From positions 3,777,748-3,841,747 of the forward strand of contig NZ_SIRP01000001.1 of the NCBI RefSeq assembly GCF_011634835.1: DNA of 64,000 nucleotides, given 5' to 3'. The position numbers and the translations under genes were made by a program. The first letter of the stretch is position 1, and every line of letters begins with the position of its first letter. Origin of the DNA: Isoptericola sp. BMS4 (GTDB lineage Bacteria; Actinomycetota; Actinomycetes; Actinomycetales; Cellulomonadaceae). Of the stretch, positions 42,103 through 50,886 are shown in pieces. Under the pieces are notes generated by a model. It saw only the letters and a list, made by a program, of their open reading frames with translations, ran no database searches and had not been told where the DNA came from.

Positions 42103-43269
42103 GTGAGCGACATCAAGTACTCCTTCGGACTGTGGACCGTCGGCTGGCCGGCCAACGACCCGTTCGGCACCGCGACCCGACCGGAGCTCGACCCGGCCGA
42201 GTCGGTGCGCAGGCTCGCCGACCTCGGCGCGTGGGGCTTCACGTTCCACGACAACGACGTGTTCCCGTTCGGCGCCGAGGGCGACGAGCGGCAGAAGCAC
42301 ATCGACGCGGTGAAGAAGGCGTCCGAGGAGACCGGCCTCGTCTGCGAGATGGTCACCACGAACACCTTCACGCACCCGATCTTCAAGGACGGCGCGTTCA
42401 CCTCGAACAACCGCGAGGTGCGCCGCTACGGCCTGCGCAAGGTGCTGCGCAACGTGGACCTGGCCGCCGAGATGGGCGCCTCCACGTTCGTCATGTGGGG
42501 TGGCCGCGAGGGCACCGAGTACGACAACTCCAAGGACCTGCACGCCGCGCACGCGCGGTACGCGGAGGGCATCGACACCGTCGCGGCCTACATCAAGTCC
42601 AAGGGCTACGGCCTGCGCATCGGCCTGGAGCCGAAGCCGAACGAGCCCCGCGGCGACATCTTCCTGCCGAGCATCGGCCACGCGATCGCCCTCATCGACT
42701 CGCTCGACCACGGCGACATCGTCGGCCTCAACCCGGAGACGGGCCACGAGCAGATGGCCGGCCTCAACTACACGCACGGCCTCGCCCTCGCCCTGTACCG
42801 CGAGAAGCTGTTCCACATCGACCTCAACGGCCAGCACGGCCCGCGCTACGACCAGGACCTCGTCTTCGGCCACGGCGACCTGCTCTCCGCGTTCTTCACG
42901 GTCGACCTGCTGGAGAACGGGTTCCCGAACGGCGGCCCGCGCTACGAGGGTCCGCGGCACTTCGACTACAAGCCGAGCCGCACCGAGCACCTCGACGGCG
43001 TCTGGGAGTCGGCGAAGGCCAACATGGCCACCTACGACATGCTGGCCGCCAAGGCGAAGGCCTACCGGGAGGACCCGGAGGTCACCAAGGCCTTCGAGCA
43101 CGCCGGGATCTTCGAGCTCGGGCAGCCGACCCTGGCCGCGGGCGAGTCGTTCGACGACTTCCTCGCGGACACCTCGGCCTACGAGGACGTGGACGTCGAC
43201 GCGGTGGCCGAGCGCGACTACGGTCTGGTGCGGCTGCACCAGCTCGCGCTGCAGCACCTCATCGGCTGA
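42103..43269 (+). CDS. xylA: xylose isomerase
   Basis: A 388-residue class I (actinobacterial) xylose isomerase converting D-xylose to D-xylulose. TIM-barrel landmarks: [16 protein letters not shown] with the catalytic His, [54 protein letters not shown] (metal-binding Glu and Lys), [35 protein letters not shown] and KPSRTEH. GTG start has GAGGAG 6 nt upstream. First gene of the xyl operon. Confidence 0.97.
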   Translation: MSDIKYSFGLWTVGWPANDPFGTATRPELDPAESVRRLADLGAWGFTFHDNDVFPFGAEGDERQKHIDAVKKASEETGLVCEMVTTNTFTHPIFKDGAFTSNNREVRRYGLRKVLRNVDLAAEMGASTFVMWGGREGTEYDNSKDLHAAHARYAEGIDTVAAYIKSKGYGLRIGLEPKPNEPRGDIFLPSIGHAIALIDSLDHGDIVGLNPETGHEQMAGLNYTHGLALALYREKLFHIDLNGQHGPRYDQDLVFGHGDLLSAFFTVDLLENGFPNGGPRYEGPRHFDYKPSRTEHLDGVWESAKANMATYDMLAAKAKAYREDPEVTKAFEHAGIFELGQPTLAAGESFDDFLADTSAYEDVDVDAVAERDYGLVRLHQLALQHLIG

Positions 43270-43287
43270 CCCAGCCACCCGCCCGGT

Positions 43288-43347
43288 GTTGTGGGCGCGA
43301 GTTTGGCGCTATTTCCGACGAAATAGCGCCAAACTCGCGCCCGCAAC
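43288..43347. repeat. long inverted repeat (family A) inside the xylA-xylB operon
   Basis: Arms of 27 nt (left arm starts GTTGTGGGCGCGAGTTTGG) pair with one G-U wobble around a 6-nt loop CCGACG. The arms match those at 9675-9734 at nearly every position. It lies 18 nt after xylA and 29 nt before xylB; it may stabilise the xylA message or lower xylB expression. Confidence 0.8.
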
Positions 43348-43376
43348 CATCCGACAGATCCTCGAAGGAAGCAACG

Positions 43377-44861
43377 ATGCCCCTCGTCGCCGGCGTGGAC
43401 ACGTCCACGCAGTCCTGCAAGATCGTCGTGCGCGACGCCGAGACCGGGCGGCTGGTCCGGTCCGGGTCGGCGAAGCACCCCGACGGCACCGCTGTCGACC
43501 CGCGGCACTGGTGGGACGCGTTCCTCGCCGCGGCGGACGACGCCGGCGGGCTGGACGACGTCGCCGCGATCTCTGTCGGTGGCCAGCAGCACGGCCTGGT
43601 CGCGCTCGACGCCGAGGGGCGCGTGGTCCGGGACGCGATCCTGTGGAACGACACGCGCTCCGCGGACGCCGCCGAGGACCTGGTCCGCGAGCTCGGCGAC
43701 GGCGACCGCGCCACCGGCGCCCAGGCCTGGGCCGACGCCGTCGGTTCCGTGCTCGTCGCCTCGCTCACCGTGACGAAGCTGCGCTGGCTGCGCGACGCCG
43801 AGCCCGAGAACGCCGCGCGCGTGGCCGCCGTCGCGCTCCCCCACGACTGGCTGACCTGGCGCATCGCCGGGTACGGCCCCGAGGGCGAGTCGCCGCTCGG
43901 TCCGCGGCTCGACGCGCTCGTCACCGACCGCTCCGACGCGTCGGGCACCGGCTACTACGACGCGGAGGCGGACGGCGGCGCGGGCGCGTACCGCCGCGAC
44001 CTGCTGCGCCTGGCGTTCGGCCGCGACGACGTCGTGCTGCCCCGCGTCCTGGCGCCGACCGAGCCGGGCGGCGTCGCGCACCCGGGCGTCGCCGGGGCCG
44101 GCGTCGGCGGCGGAGCGCTGCTCGGCCCCGGCGCCGGGGACAACGCCGGGGCATCGCTCGGCCTCGGCATGGGCCCGGGCGACATCGCCATCTCCATCGG
44201 CACCTCCGGCGTGGTGTCCGCGGTGGCGCCGCGCCGGACGGCGGACGGGTCGGGCGCGATCAACGGGTTCGCCGACGCGACGGGCAACGCCCTCATGCTC
44301 GCGGTGACGCTCAACGCGGCCCGCGTGCTCGACGCCGCCCGGTCCGTGCTGGGCGTGGACGTCGACGAGCTCGCCCGGCTCGCGCTGGCCGCGCCGCCCG
44401 GGGCGGACGGGCTCGTGCTCGTGCCTTATCTCGAGGGCGAGCGCACCCCGAACCGGCCCGACGCCACGGGCACGCTTCACGGCATCCGGCTCGCGACGTC
44501 CACCCGCGAGCACCTGGCCCGCGCGTACGTGGAGGGCATGCTGTGCGGGCTCGCCGACGGGCTCGACGCGCTGCGCGCCCAGGGCGTGCCCGTGGAGAGG
44601 GTGCTGCTCATCGGCGGGGCCGCCCAGTCTCCCGCGGTGCAGCGGATCGCGCCGCAGGTGCTCGGCGTGCCGATCTCCGTCCCCGAGCCGGGCGAGTACG
44701 TGGCCGACGGTGCCGCCCGCCAGGCGGCGACGGTGCTGGCCGTGGCGGCCGACGCCGGGGCCGGGGCGCCGTCGTGGTCCACCGACGTGGTCGCCACGCT
44801 GGACGCCGACCCGCAGCCCGTGGTGCGCGAGCAGTACGCCGCGGTCCGCGACCTGGCCTGA
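43377..44861 (+). CDS. xylB: xylulokinase
   Basis: A 494-residue FGGY carbohydrate kinase phosphorylating D-xylulose to xylulose-5-P. Features: [20 protein letters not shown] (ATP phosphate-1 loop), [18 protein letters not shown] (substrate His), [56 protein letters not shown] (catalytic Asp), [11 protein letters not shown], and the FGGY signature region [14 protein letters not shown] with [18 protein letters not shown] has GAAGGAAG upstream. Completes the two-gene xylose route into the pentose phosphate pathway. Confidence 0.96.
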   Translation: MPLVAGVDTSTQSCKIVVRDAETGRLVRSGSAKHPDGTAVDPRHWWDAFLAAADDAGGLDDVAAISVGGQQHGLVALDAEGRVVRDAILWNDTRSADAAEDLVRELGDGDRATGAQAWADAVGSVLVASLTVTKLRWLRDAEPENAARVAAVALPHDWLTWRIAGYGPEGESPLGPRLDALVTDRSDASGTGYYDAEADGGAGAYRRDLLRLAFGRDDVVLPRVLAPTEPGGVAHPGVAGAGVGGGALLGPGAGDNAGASLGLGMGPGDIAISIGTSGVVSAVAPRRTADGSGAINGFADATGNALMLAVTLNAARVLDAARSVLGVDVDELARLALAAPPGADGLVLVPYLEGERTPNRPDATGTLHGIRLATSTREHLARAYVEGMLCGLADGLDALRAQGVPVERVLLIGGAAQSPAVQRIAPQVLGVPISVPEPGEYVADGAARQAATVLAVAADAGAGAPSWSTDVVATLDADPQPVVREQYAAVRDLA

Positions 44862-44875
44862 CCCCGCCCGGGGTC

Positions 44876-44931
44876 GTGGGTACGACGATGGCGAGGATCC
44901 GTGCCCGGATCCTCGCCATCGTCGTACCCAC
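44876..44931. terminator. long inverted repeat (family B), end of xyl operon
   Basis: Perfect 25-nt arms (left arm GTGGGTACGACGATGGCGAG...) enclose a 6-nt loop, 14 nt past the xylB stop. The arms resemble those at 62312-62369. Confidence 0.75.
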
Positions 44932-44956
44932 AGTTCTTCCCGGCGGCGCTGGTCAT

Positions 44957-44972
44957 CCGAGAAACCGGTTAC
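44957..44972 (+). promoter_or_regulatory. LacI-type operator at left edge of pectin locus
   Basis: CCGAGAAACCGGTTAC, with the AACCGGTT palindrome, lies 13 nt before the CE8/CE12 start. The identical 16 bases occur on the opposite strand at 54132-54147. Confidence 0.75.
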
Positions 44973-44985
44973 TAGGGTGGGCGGC

Positions 44986-46545
44986 ATGCCCACGCTCCAC
45001 GTCGGCGACGACGCCGACCTCCTGCCCGGCCTGAGCGAAGCTCTCGCGGATCCCGACGTCACCGAGGTGGTGCTGCACCCCGGGGAGTACGTGGGCCAGG
45101 TGGTGGTCGCCCCGCGCGCCGCCCCGCTGCTGGTCCGCTCGTCCACGGGCGACCCGCGCGACGTCGTGCTCACCCACGACCTGCGCCAGGGCGACGCCGA
45201 CCCCACCGGGATGCCGCTCGTGCAGCGGTGCGCAACCGTCACGGTCGACGCCGACGACGTCACGCTGCGCGGCCTGACGATCCGCAACACCTTCGACAAG
45301 GGCGCGAACCCCGGGCTGCCCGACTCGCAGGCGATCGCGCTGCGCACGCGCGGCACCCGCGTCCGGGTCGAGGACTGCCACCTGCTCGGGCAGCAGGACA
45401 CGCTGATGCTCGACACCCCGTCCTGGTCCTCCGTCAGCCACGTCCACCTGCGCGACTGCCTCGTGGTGGGCGACGTCGACTTCGTCTACGGACGCGCGAC
45501 CGCCCTCGTCGAGGGCGGCGAGGTGCGCAGCGTCGGCCCCGGGTACGTCGCGGCGCCGAGCACGCCCGTCGAGAACCCCCGCGGCCTGTGCTTCCACCGG
45601 GTCGCCCTCACCGCCGGCGACGGCGTCCCCGACGGCGGCGTCCGGCTCGCCCGGCCCTGGCACGTCGGCGGCCGCCCCGACGCCGTCGGCCAGGCCATGT
45701 TCGTGGCCTGCGAGGTCGGCCCGCACGTCGCCGCGGACCGGTGGGACGACATGGGCGGGTACTCCTGGCGGGACGACGCACGGTTCGCCGAGGCCGGGTC
45801 GCGTCTCGCGCCAGGCGCGGCCGAGGCCTCGCCGGGACACGACCTGCCCCTGGCGGACGCCACCGACGCCGGCCCCGCGCCGGCGGACGTCGTCGCCGCG
45901 CACCTGGCGGGGTGGGACGGCCCGCCGCACACGGACGGGCGCCTGCACGTGCTGGCCGACCGGACGGCGGGCGGCCCGACCGGCGGCCCGCGCCGCGGCT
46001 GGGCCGCCGCGCTGGCCGGGACCACGGGGCGCGACGTCGTCGCCCACCCGGCCGGCGGCTCGCTCGCCGCGTGGGTGGCCTCCGGTGGCCTGCTCACCGC
46101 CCTGGCCGCCGTCCGGCCCGGCGACGTCGTCCTCCTGGGCAGCGGCGACGACGCCCCTACCGACCCGCCCGACCCCTACCGGGAGGTGCCGGCCCTGCTG
46201 CGCCGCGCCGTCGTCGGCGTCCGGGCCCGGGGCGCGACGCCCGTGCTGCTCACCCCCGTCAGCGGCCGGCGGTTCGCCGGCGGCCGCGCCCGGGCCACCC
46301 ACCGCCCCCTGGCGCAGGCGGTCCGCGACGTGGCGCGAGCGGACGACGTCCGGCTGCTCGACGTCGCCCACCGCACCCTGGGGCTGTGGCAGGCGCAGGG
46401 CGAGGCGGGCAGCCTGCGCTCGTCCGCCGACGACGGCACCCTTTCCCGGTCCGGCGCTGCCGCCGTCGCCCGGGAGGTCGCCGCGGGCCTCGACGACCTG
46501 GGGATCGCGTGTGCCACCGCCGCGGCACGGGAGGTGGTCGCGTGA
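44986..46545 (+). CDS. pectinesterase (CE8) fused to a catalytically degenerate CE12-like domain
   Basis: A 519-residue protein without signal peptide. Residues 1-290 are a pectin methylesterase beta-helix: GQQDTLMLD (Gln137, Asp138), CLVVGDVDFVYG with nucleophile Asp165 and RLARPW with Arg223. Residues from about 300 follow the rhamnogalacturonan acetylesterase (SGNH) outline, but all catalytic blocks are altered: LADRTAG for GDST, AHPAGGS for the Asn block, GSGDD for GHND, and DGTLSRSGA without the C-terminal His. The esterase half should be active on imported methylated oligogalacturonides; the second half may be structural or sugar-binding. Its stop overlaps the next start (GTGA). Confidence 0.85.
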   Translation: MPTLHVGDDADLLPGLSEALADPDVTEVVLHPGEYVGQVVVAPRAAPLLVRSSTGDPRDVVLTHDLRQGDADPTGMPLVQRCATVTVDADDVTLRGLTIRNTFDKGANPGLPDSQAIALRTRGTRVRVEDCHLLGQQDTLMLDTPSWSSVSHVHLRDCLVVGDVDFVYGRATALVEGGEVRSVGPGYVAAPSTPVENPRGLCFHRVALTAGDGVPDGGVRLARPWHVGGRPDAVGQAMFVACEVGPHVAADRWDDMGGYSWRDDARFAEAGSRLAPGAAEASPGHDLPLADATDAGPAPADVVAAHLAGWDGPPHTDGRLHVLADRTAGGPTGGPRRGWAAALAGTTGRDVVAHPAGGSLAAWVASGGLLTALAAVRPGDVVLLGSGDDAPTDPPDPYREVPALLRRAVVGVRARGATPVLLTPVSGRRFAGGRARATHRPLAQAVRDVARADDVRLLDVAHRTLGLWQAQGEAGSLRSSADDGTLSRSGAAAVAREVAAGLDDLGIACATAAAREVVA

Positions 46546-47921
46546 TCGACCTGACCCCCCTCGCCGCCCGCGCCGCCCGGCTCGACATCGCACTGCACAC
46601 CGTCCACGTGGGCGTGCGGGGCCGCGAGGTCGCGAGCGCCGCCTGCGACCCCCTCGGCCCGGACACCCCGCAACGCATGTACTCCGTGTCCAAGACGCTG
46701 ACCGGGCTGGCGGTGGGACTGCTGGCCGACGAGGGGGCCCTGAGCCTCGACGACCCCGTCGTGCGCCACTTCCCCGAGCTGGTCACCGGGACGGAGCCGG
46801 CGCACCCGTGGCTCGAGGCCACCACGCTGCGCCACGTGCTGGCGATGCGCGGCCCGCACCGCGCCACCACGTACAAGCGGTACGACGGGACCTGGCTCGA
46901 GTCGTACTTCCGGGTCGAGCCCACGCACCCGCCGGGCACGCTGTTCACCTACGACACGAGCGGGTCGTACGTGCTCGCGGCGCTGGTGGAGCGGCTCGCC
47001 GGCACGAGCGTCGCCGGGTACCTGCGCCCGCGGCTGCTCGACCCGCTCGGCGTCGATCCCGGGCTGCGGTACCTCACCGGACCGGAGGGGGTCAGCAGCG
47101 GGGGGTCGGGGCTGATCTGCACCCCGCGCGACCTGCGGCGGCTCGCCGAGGTCATGGTCGCGGGCGGCGTGCACGACGGCGTCCGGCTGCTGCCGGAGGA
47201 CTACCTCGCGGCCGCCACCGGTCGCCGGGCGGACACCGCCACCCAGACGTGGGGCGCGTCGCTGCGGGCCGGGTACGGCTACCAGCTGTGGCTGCCCGCG
47301 CGCGGCGGCTGGCTGATGTTCGGCCTCGGCGGGCAGATCGTGTACGGCGACCCCGCGACCGGCGTCGTCGTGGTCGTGACGGCGGACACCCAGGCGTGCG
47401 CGAGCGGGGACCAGCGGCTCCTCGACGACGTGCTCGACCTGGTCGTCGACCCGCTGGCGGCCGCCGTCGGTGCCGGGGCGGACGTCGACGCGGCGGAGCA
47501 CCTGCCGCTGGAGTGGCCGGCCCCGGGTCGGGCCGGCGCGGTACCCCGCGCCGTCGACGCGCGCCTGACCAGCCTGACGCCGGGGCGAGGGCCCGGAAGG
47601 CTCGACCTGACCCTCGACGCCGACGGCGGCCGGCTGCGGACCGACGGCGGGTGGGACGCCACCGGCGGCTGGGACGTGCCGCTGCGGTTCGACGGGCCGG
47701 TGGCGACGCGCGTCGGGGGCGTCCCGGCCGTCGTCACCGCCGGCTGGAGCGACGACGACGTGCTGGACGTGCGCTGCGCGCTGCACGGCGACGACCTGGC
47801 CACGCTGCGACTTCGGCTCGCACGGGCCGCCGACGGGACGCTCGCGGTGCAGTCGCAGGCGTTCTGCGAGGCGGCCGACCCGGCGTGGACGTTCCACGCG
47901 GCCTACGGCGAGGCGCAGTAA
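46542..47921 (+). CDS. beta-lactamase-fold serine hydrolase (class C-like)
   Basis: A 459-residue protein. The serine-hydrolase domain has the SxxK motif SVSK (Ser48, Lys51), a YDTSGSY segment in the place of Y-x-N and LMFGLGGQIVYGDP in the HxG/KTG region; a C-terminal beta domain of about 130 residues follows. Such esterases are common in plant-polysaccharide loci and may remove acetyl or feruloyl groups (inference). No signal peptide. GTG overlaps the CE8/CE12 stop, so the two are translated together. Confidence 0.85.
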   Translation: MIDLTPLAARAARLDIALHTVHVGVRGREVASAACDPLGPDTPQRMYSVSKTLTGLAVGLLADEGALSLDDPVVRHFPELVTGTEPAHPWLEATTLRHVLAMRGPHRATTYKRYDGTWLESYFRVEPTHPPGTLFTYDTSGSYVLAALVERLAGTSVAGYLRPRLLDPLGVDPGLRYLTGPEGVSSGGSGLICTPRDLRRLAEVMVAGGVHDGVRLLPEDYLAAATGRRADTATQTWGASLRAGYGYQLWLPARGGWLMFGLGGQIVYGDPATGVVVVVTADTQACASGDQRLLDDVLDLVVDPLAAAVGAGADVDAAEHLPLEWPAPGRAGAVPRAVDARLTSLTPGRGPGRLDLTLDADGGRLRTDGGWDATGGWDVPLRFDGPVATRVGGVPAVVTAGWSDDDVLDVRCALHGDDLATLRLRLARAADGTLAVQSQAFCEAADPAWTFHAAYGEAQ

Positions 47922-47923
47922 GC

Positions 47924-47983
47924 ATCGAGCGTCCGGTCCGGACCTCGTCCCTGAGGTGTGGGGTCCGGATCGGGACGCTCGAT
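47924..47983. terminator. inverted repeat between convergent serine hydrolase and permease genes
   Basis: Outer arms ATCGAGCGTCC/GGACGCTCGAT (11 bp) and inner arms GGTCCGGACC/GGTCCGGATC pair with a single bulge and a 17-nt loop. Likely bidirectional terminator. Confidence 0.7.
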
Positions 47984-47989
47984 TCCCGG

Positions 47990-48913
47990 TCAGCCCTTGA
48001 CCGAGCCGATCAGCGCGCCCTTGACGAAGAAGCGCTGGATGAACGGGTAGACCAGCAGCATCGGGAGCGTCGCCACGAAGATGACGGCCATCTTCACCGA
48101 CTGGGCGGGCGGCACGATGTCCACCGAGCTCTCGTCGGCGTTCATGCCCGAGGCGACGATGACGATCTGGCGCAGCAGCACCTGGATGGGCCACTTCTCC
48201 GAGTCGTTGATGTAGAGGATCGCGTGCTGGTACGTGTTCCAGTAGAAGACCGCGTAGAACAGGCCGATCGTCGCGATCGACGCCAGCGACAGCGGCAGCA
48301 CGATCCGCCAGAACACGCCGAGCTCGGAGCACCCGTCGATGCGGGCCGCCTCCTCGAGGCTGTCGGGGATGCCCTGGAAGAAGCTGCGCATGATGACGAA
48401 GTTGAACGCGTTGACCAGCACCGGGAGGATCAGTGCCCACAGCGAGTCGATGAGCCCCAGCTTCTGCACCACGATGAACGTGGGGATCATGCCGCCGCTG
48501 AACAGCATGGTGAACACGACCATGAAGTTGATGACCCGGCGTCCGCGCAGGTAGCGCTTGGACAGCGCGTACGCCATCAGTGCGGTGACCAGCAGGCTGA
48601 GGAACGTGCCGCCCACCGTGACGACGACGGACACCCCCATCGCCTGGAAGATCGTCGACGTCGACAGGATGTACCGGTAGGCGTCGAGGGTGAAGGTCTG
48701 CGGGATCAGCACGAACGGGCGCGTCGCGAGCTCGCCGGGGGTGGCGAGCGAGCTGCCGAGCACGTTGAGGAACGGGATCAGGCACATCAGCGCGAAGCCC
48801 GTCAGGACGACGACGTTGACCACCTGGAAGACGCGCACCCCGAGCGTGGGCCGGCGGGGCCGGCCCGTGCTGCTCGTGGGTCGGGCGGGCGCTGCCGCGA
48901 CATTCTTGCTCAT
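47990..48913 (-). CDS. carbohydrate ABC transporter permease (LplC/YtcP-type)
   Basis: A 307-residue MalG-like inner-membrane permease with six helices. The coupling EAA loop reads SLEEAARIDGCSELGVFWRI. IVLPLSLASIATIGLFYAVF and the closing FIQRFFVKGALIGSVKG are typical of the YtcP/LplC group that imports oligo-galacturonides or similar. ATG overlaps the upstream small membrane protein stop by 4 bases. No ATPase gene is present, so a shared MsmX-type ATPase is implied. Confidence 0.94.
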   Translation of the reverse strand: MSKNVAAAPARPTSSTGRPRRPTLGVRVFQVVNVVVLTGFALMCLIPFLNVLGSSLATPGELATRPFVLIPQTFTLDAYRYILSTSTIFQAMGVSVVVTVGGTFLSLLVTALMAYALSKRYLRGRRVINFMVVFTMLFSGGMIPTFIVVQKLGLIDSLWALILPVLVNAFNFVIMRSFFQGIPDSLEEAARIDGCSELGVFWRIVLPLSLASIATIGLFYAVFYWNTYQHAILYINDSEKWPIQVLLRQIVIVASGMNADESSVDIVPPAQSVKMAVIFVATLPMLLVYPFIQRFFVKGALIGSVKG

Positions 48914-49425
48914 CTGGAACTCCCGGTCTCGGACTGCTGGTCGGGCTTGCGCAGGGCGAACAGCCCCGCCGTGACGAAGAAGCCGAAGGCGATCGGATAG
49001 AGGAGGAGCTGGCTGCCGACGAGGCAGGCGAGCCCCGCGGCGAGGAACCACCACCCGGTCGTCCTGCGGGCAGGACGCCGGCGGGCGAGGGCGACGCCGG
49101 CGACGGTGAGGCCGAGGACGACCACGACCGTCAGGCCGAACCACGCCGCGAGCGTGCGTGCCGCCTCGTAGGCGGCGTCGACCGGGACGCCCTCGGCCAG
49201 CGCACCCGCCCCGGTGAGCGCCGGGTAGAGCGTGTCGGCGAACGTCGCTGCGTCGACGCCGTTCACCACGAGGGTGAACGCCCCGAGGAGCAGGGTCGTC
49301 AGGCCGGCGGCGACGGCGGCGACCCAGATCTCGGCGGTGCGCCGGATCGTGGGCGTCGCCGGGGGGTCGGGCCACCGCGGCGGCGAGCCGCCGCGGCGGG
49401 GTGCGGGCGTCCCGGTCATGGCCAT
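48910..49425 (-). CDS. small integral membrane protein of unknown function in pectin locus
   Basis: A 171-residue protein with four hydrophobic segments: IWVAAVAAGLTTLLLGAFTL, WFGLTVVVVLGLTVAGVALA, WWFLAAGLACLVGSQLLLYP and IAFGFFVTAGLFAL. No family was recognised. It lies between the GH28 and permease genes with 1-4 bp junctions, so it must be co-transcribed with them; a transporter accessory role is inference. Confidence 0.75.
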   Translation of the reverse strand: MAMTGTPAPRRGGSPPRWPDPPATPTIRRTAEIWVAAVAAGLTTLLLGAFTLVVNGVDAATFADTLYPALTGAGALAEGVPVDAAYEAARTLAAWFGLTVVVVLGLTVAGVALARRRPARRTTGWWFLAAGLACLVGSQLLLYPIAFGFFVTAGLFALRKPDQQSETGSSR

Positions 49426-49426
49426 C

Positions 49427-49466
49427 TCAGCCGTTCACCTCGGCGTCGGCGTCCGTGAACTCCTGC
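49427..49466. repeat. copy 1 of duplicated 40-nt gene end (GH28)
   Basis: The last 13 codons of the GH28 gene, including the stop, match 38 of 40 bases at 50847-50886, the end of the solute-binding-protein gene, in the same orientation and frame. Confidence 0.85.
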
Positions 49467-50773
49467 GTGACCTCGTCGAGCTCGACGTCGCCGGCCACGT
49501 CCGTCAGGCGCAGGGTGGGGCTGTGCTCCGCGCGCAGCTCCGGGCCCTCGGCCCCGACCACGCGGATCCGCGTGAACTCGGAGTCGGCCAGGTACCCGAC
49601 GCGGAAGCCGGCACGGGCCACGGGGTCGACGCCGTCCGCCATGGCGGGCACGCCCGCGACGGCGTCGTCGGCGAACGACACGGCGACGTCGTCGACCGTG
49701 ATCTCGGCGAGCGGCTGCTCCGGCAGGCCGTACAGGTGGGCGGCCGCGGCGTGCACGCCCCGGGCGGTGACGTGCGCGAGGTGGATCCGGCGGAACGCGG
49801 GCGTCCGCTCGTCCACCGGGTGCGGGGCACGGTCGCCGACCCATGGCTCCTTGCCGTCCGGGCCGCAGAAGTAGAAGGGGTTGATGACGAACGGGCACAG
49901 CACCCCGTCCATGATCACGTTGGTGACGCGCACGTCCTCGACGACGCCACCTCGGCCGCGACGGGACTTGAACCGGATCCCGCGGTCGGTGCCGGAGAAC
50001 ACGCACCCGGTGATGACGACGTTGCGGATGCCGCCGCTCATCTCGCTGCCGAGCACCACGCCGCCGTGCCCGTGGACCATCGTGCAGCCGGTGACGGTGA
50101 TGTTCTCGCACGGCACCCGCTCCGCCGTGCGCTCGGTGCCGGCCTTGATCGCGATGCAGTCGTCACCGACGTCGATGTGGCAGTCGCTGATGCGCACGTT
50201 GCGGCACGACTCGGGGTTGATGCCGTCGGTGTTGGGCGAGTCGGCGGGGTTGACGATCCGCACGCCGGAGATGCTCACGTCCTCGCAGAGCAGCGGGTGC
50301 ACCGTCCAGGCCGGGGAGTTCGTCAGGGTGACGTCGCGGACGGTGACCCGGGCGCACTCGTGGATCCCGAGCAGCGTCGGGCGCGGGTGGTCGAGCTCCG
50401 CACGACGCTCACGGAACGTGGTCCACCAGGCCTGGCCGCCGCCGTCGATCGTCCCGAGCCCCGTGATCGCGACGCCCGTCTCGCCGTGGGCGTACAGGCA
50501 CGGCTGGTGGATCACGGACGTCGCGCCCTCCCAGCGGGCGTCCACCGCGGGGTACAGCGCCGGGTCGGGCACGAACTCCAGCCGTGCGCCCGCCTCGAGG
50601 TGCAGCTCGACGCCGCTGCGCAGCCGGAGTGCGCCGGTGCGGTGCCGGCCGGCGGCCACGACGACGCGCCCTCCCCCGGCGTCCGCGGCCGCGTCGATGG
50701 CCGCCTGGAGCGCCGCGGTCTCGAGCCCGTGCGCGTCGGTGGTACCGGGCTGGTCGAGCGGGGTGGTCTGCAC
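49427..50773 (-). CDS. polygalacturonase/exo-galacturonidase (GH28)
   Basis: A 448-residue right-handed beta-helix hydrolase without signal peptide, so probably a cytosolic exo-acting galacturonidase. The four GH28 catalytic motifs are present: SPNTDGIN, VGDDCIAIK, GHGGVVLGSE and DRGIRFKSR. The N-terminus (DAHGLETAALQAAIDAAADA, GGGRVVVAAG) is the usual Pectate_lyase_3 part. The last residues, QEFTDADAEVNG, do not belong to GH28 and nearly copy the C-terminus of the neighbouring solute-binding protein. Confidence 0.93.
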   Translation of the reverse strand: MQTTPLDQPGTTDAHGLETAALQAAIDAAADAGGGRVVVAAGRHRTGALRLRSGVELHLEAGARLEFVPDPALYPAVDARWEGATSVIHQPCLYAHGETGVAITGLGTIDGGGQAWWTTFRERRAELDHPRPTLLGIHECARVTVRDVTLTNSPAWTVHPLLCEDVSISGVRIVNPADSPNTDGINPESCRNVRISDCHIDVGDDCIAIKAGTERTAERVPCENITVTGCTMVHGHGGVVLGSEMSGGIRNVVITGCVFSGTDRGIRFKSRRGRGGVVEDVRVTNVIMDGVLCPFVINPFYFCGPDGKEPWVGDRAPHPVDERTPAFRRIHLAHVTARGVHAAAAHLYGLPEQPLAEITVDDVAVSFADDAVAGVPAMADGVDPVARAGFRVGYLADSEFTRIRVVGAEGPELRAEHSPTLRLTDVAGDVELDEVTQEFTDADAEVNG

Positions 50774-50846
50774 TGGTCGCCCTCTCTGGGTCGGTAGGGG
50801 CGGTGGGGCGCCGGGCGTGCCGGCACCCCACCGGGTCGTGCCTGGG

Positions 50847-50886
50847 TCAGCCGTTCACCTCGGCGTAGGCGTCGGTGAACTCCTGC
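50847..50886. repeat. copy 2 of duplicated 40-nt gene end (solute-binding protein)
   Basis: Encodes the native C-terminus QEFTDAYAEVNG of the solute-binding protein, in the same frame as the copy ending the GH28 gene. Confidence 0.85.
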
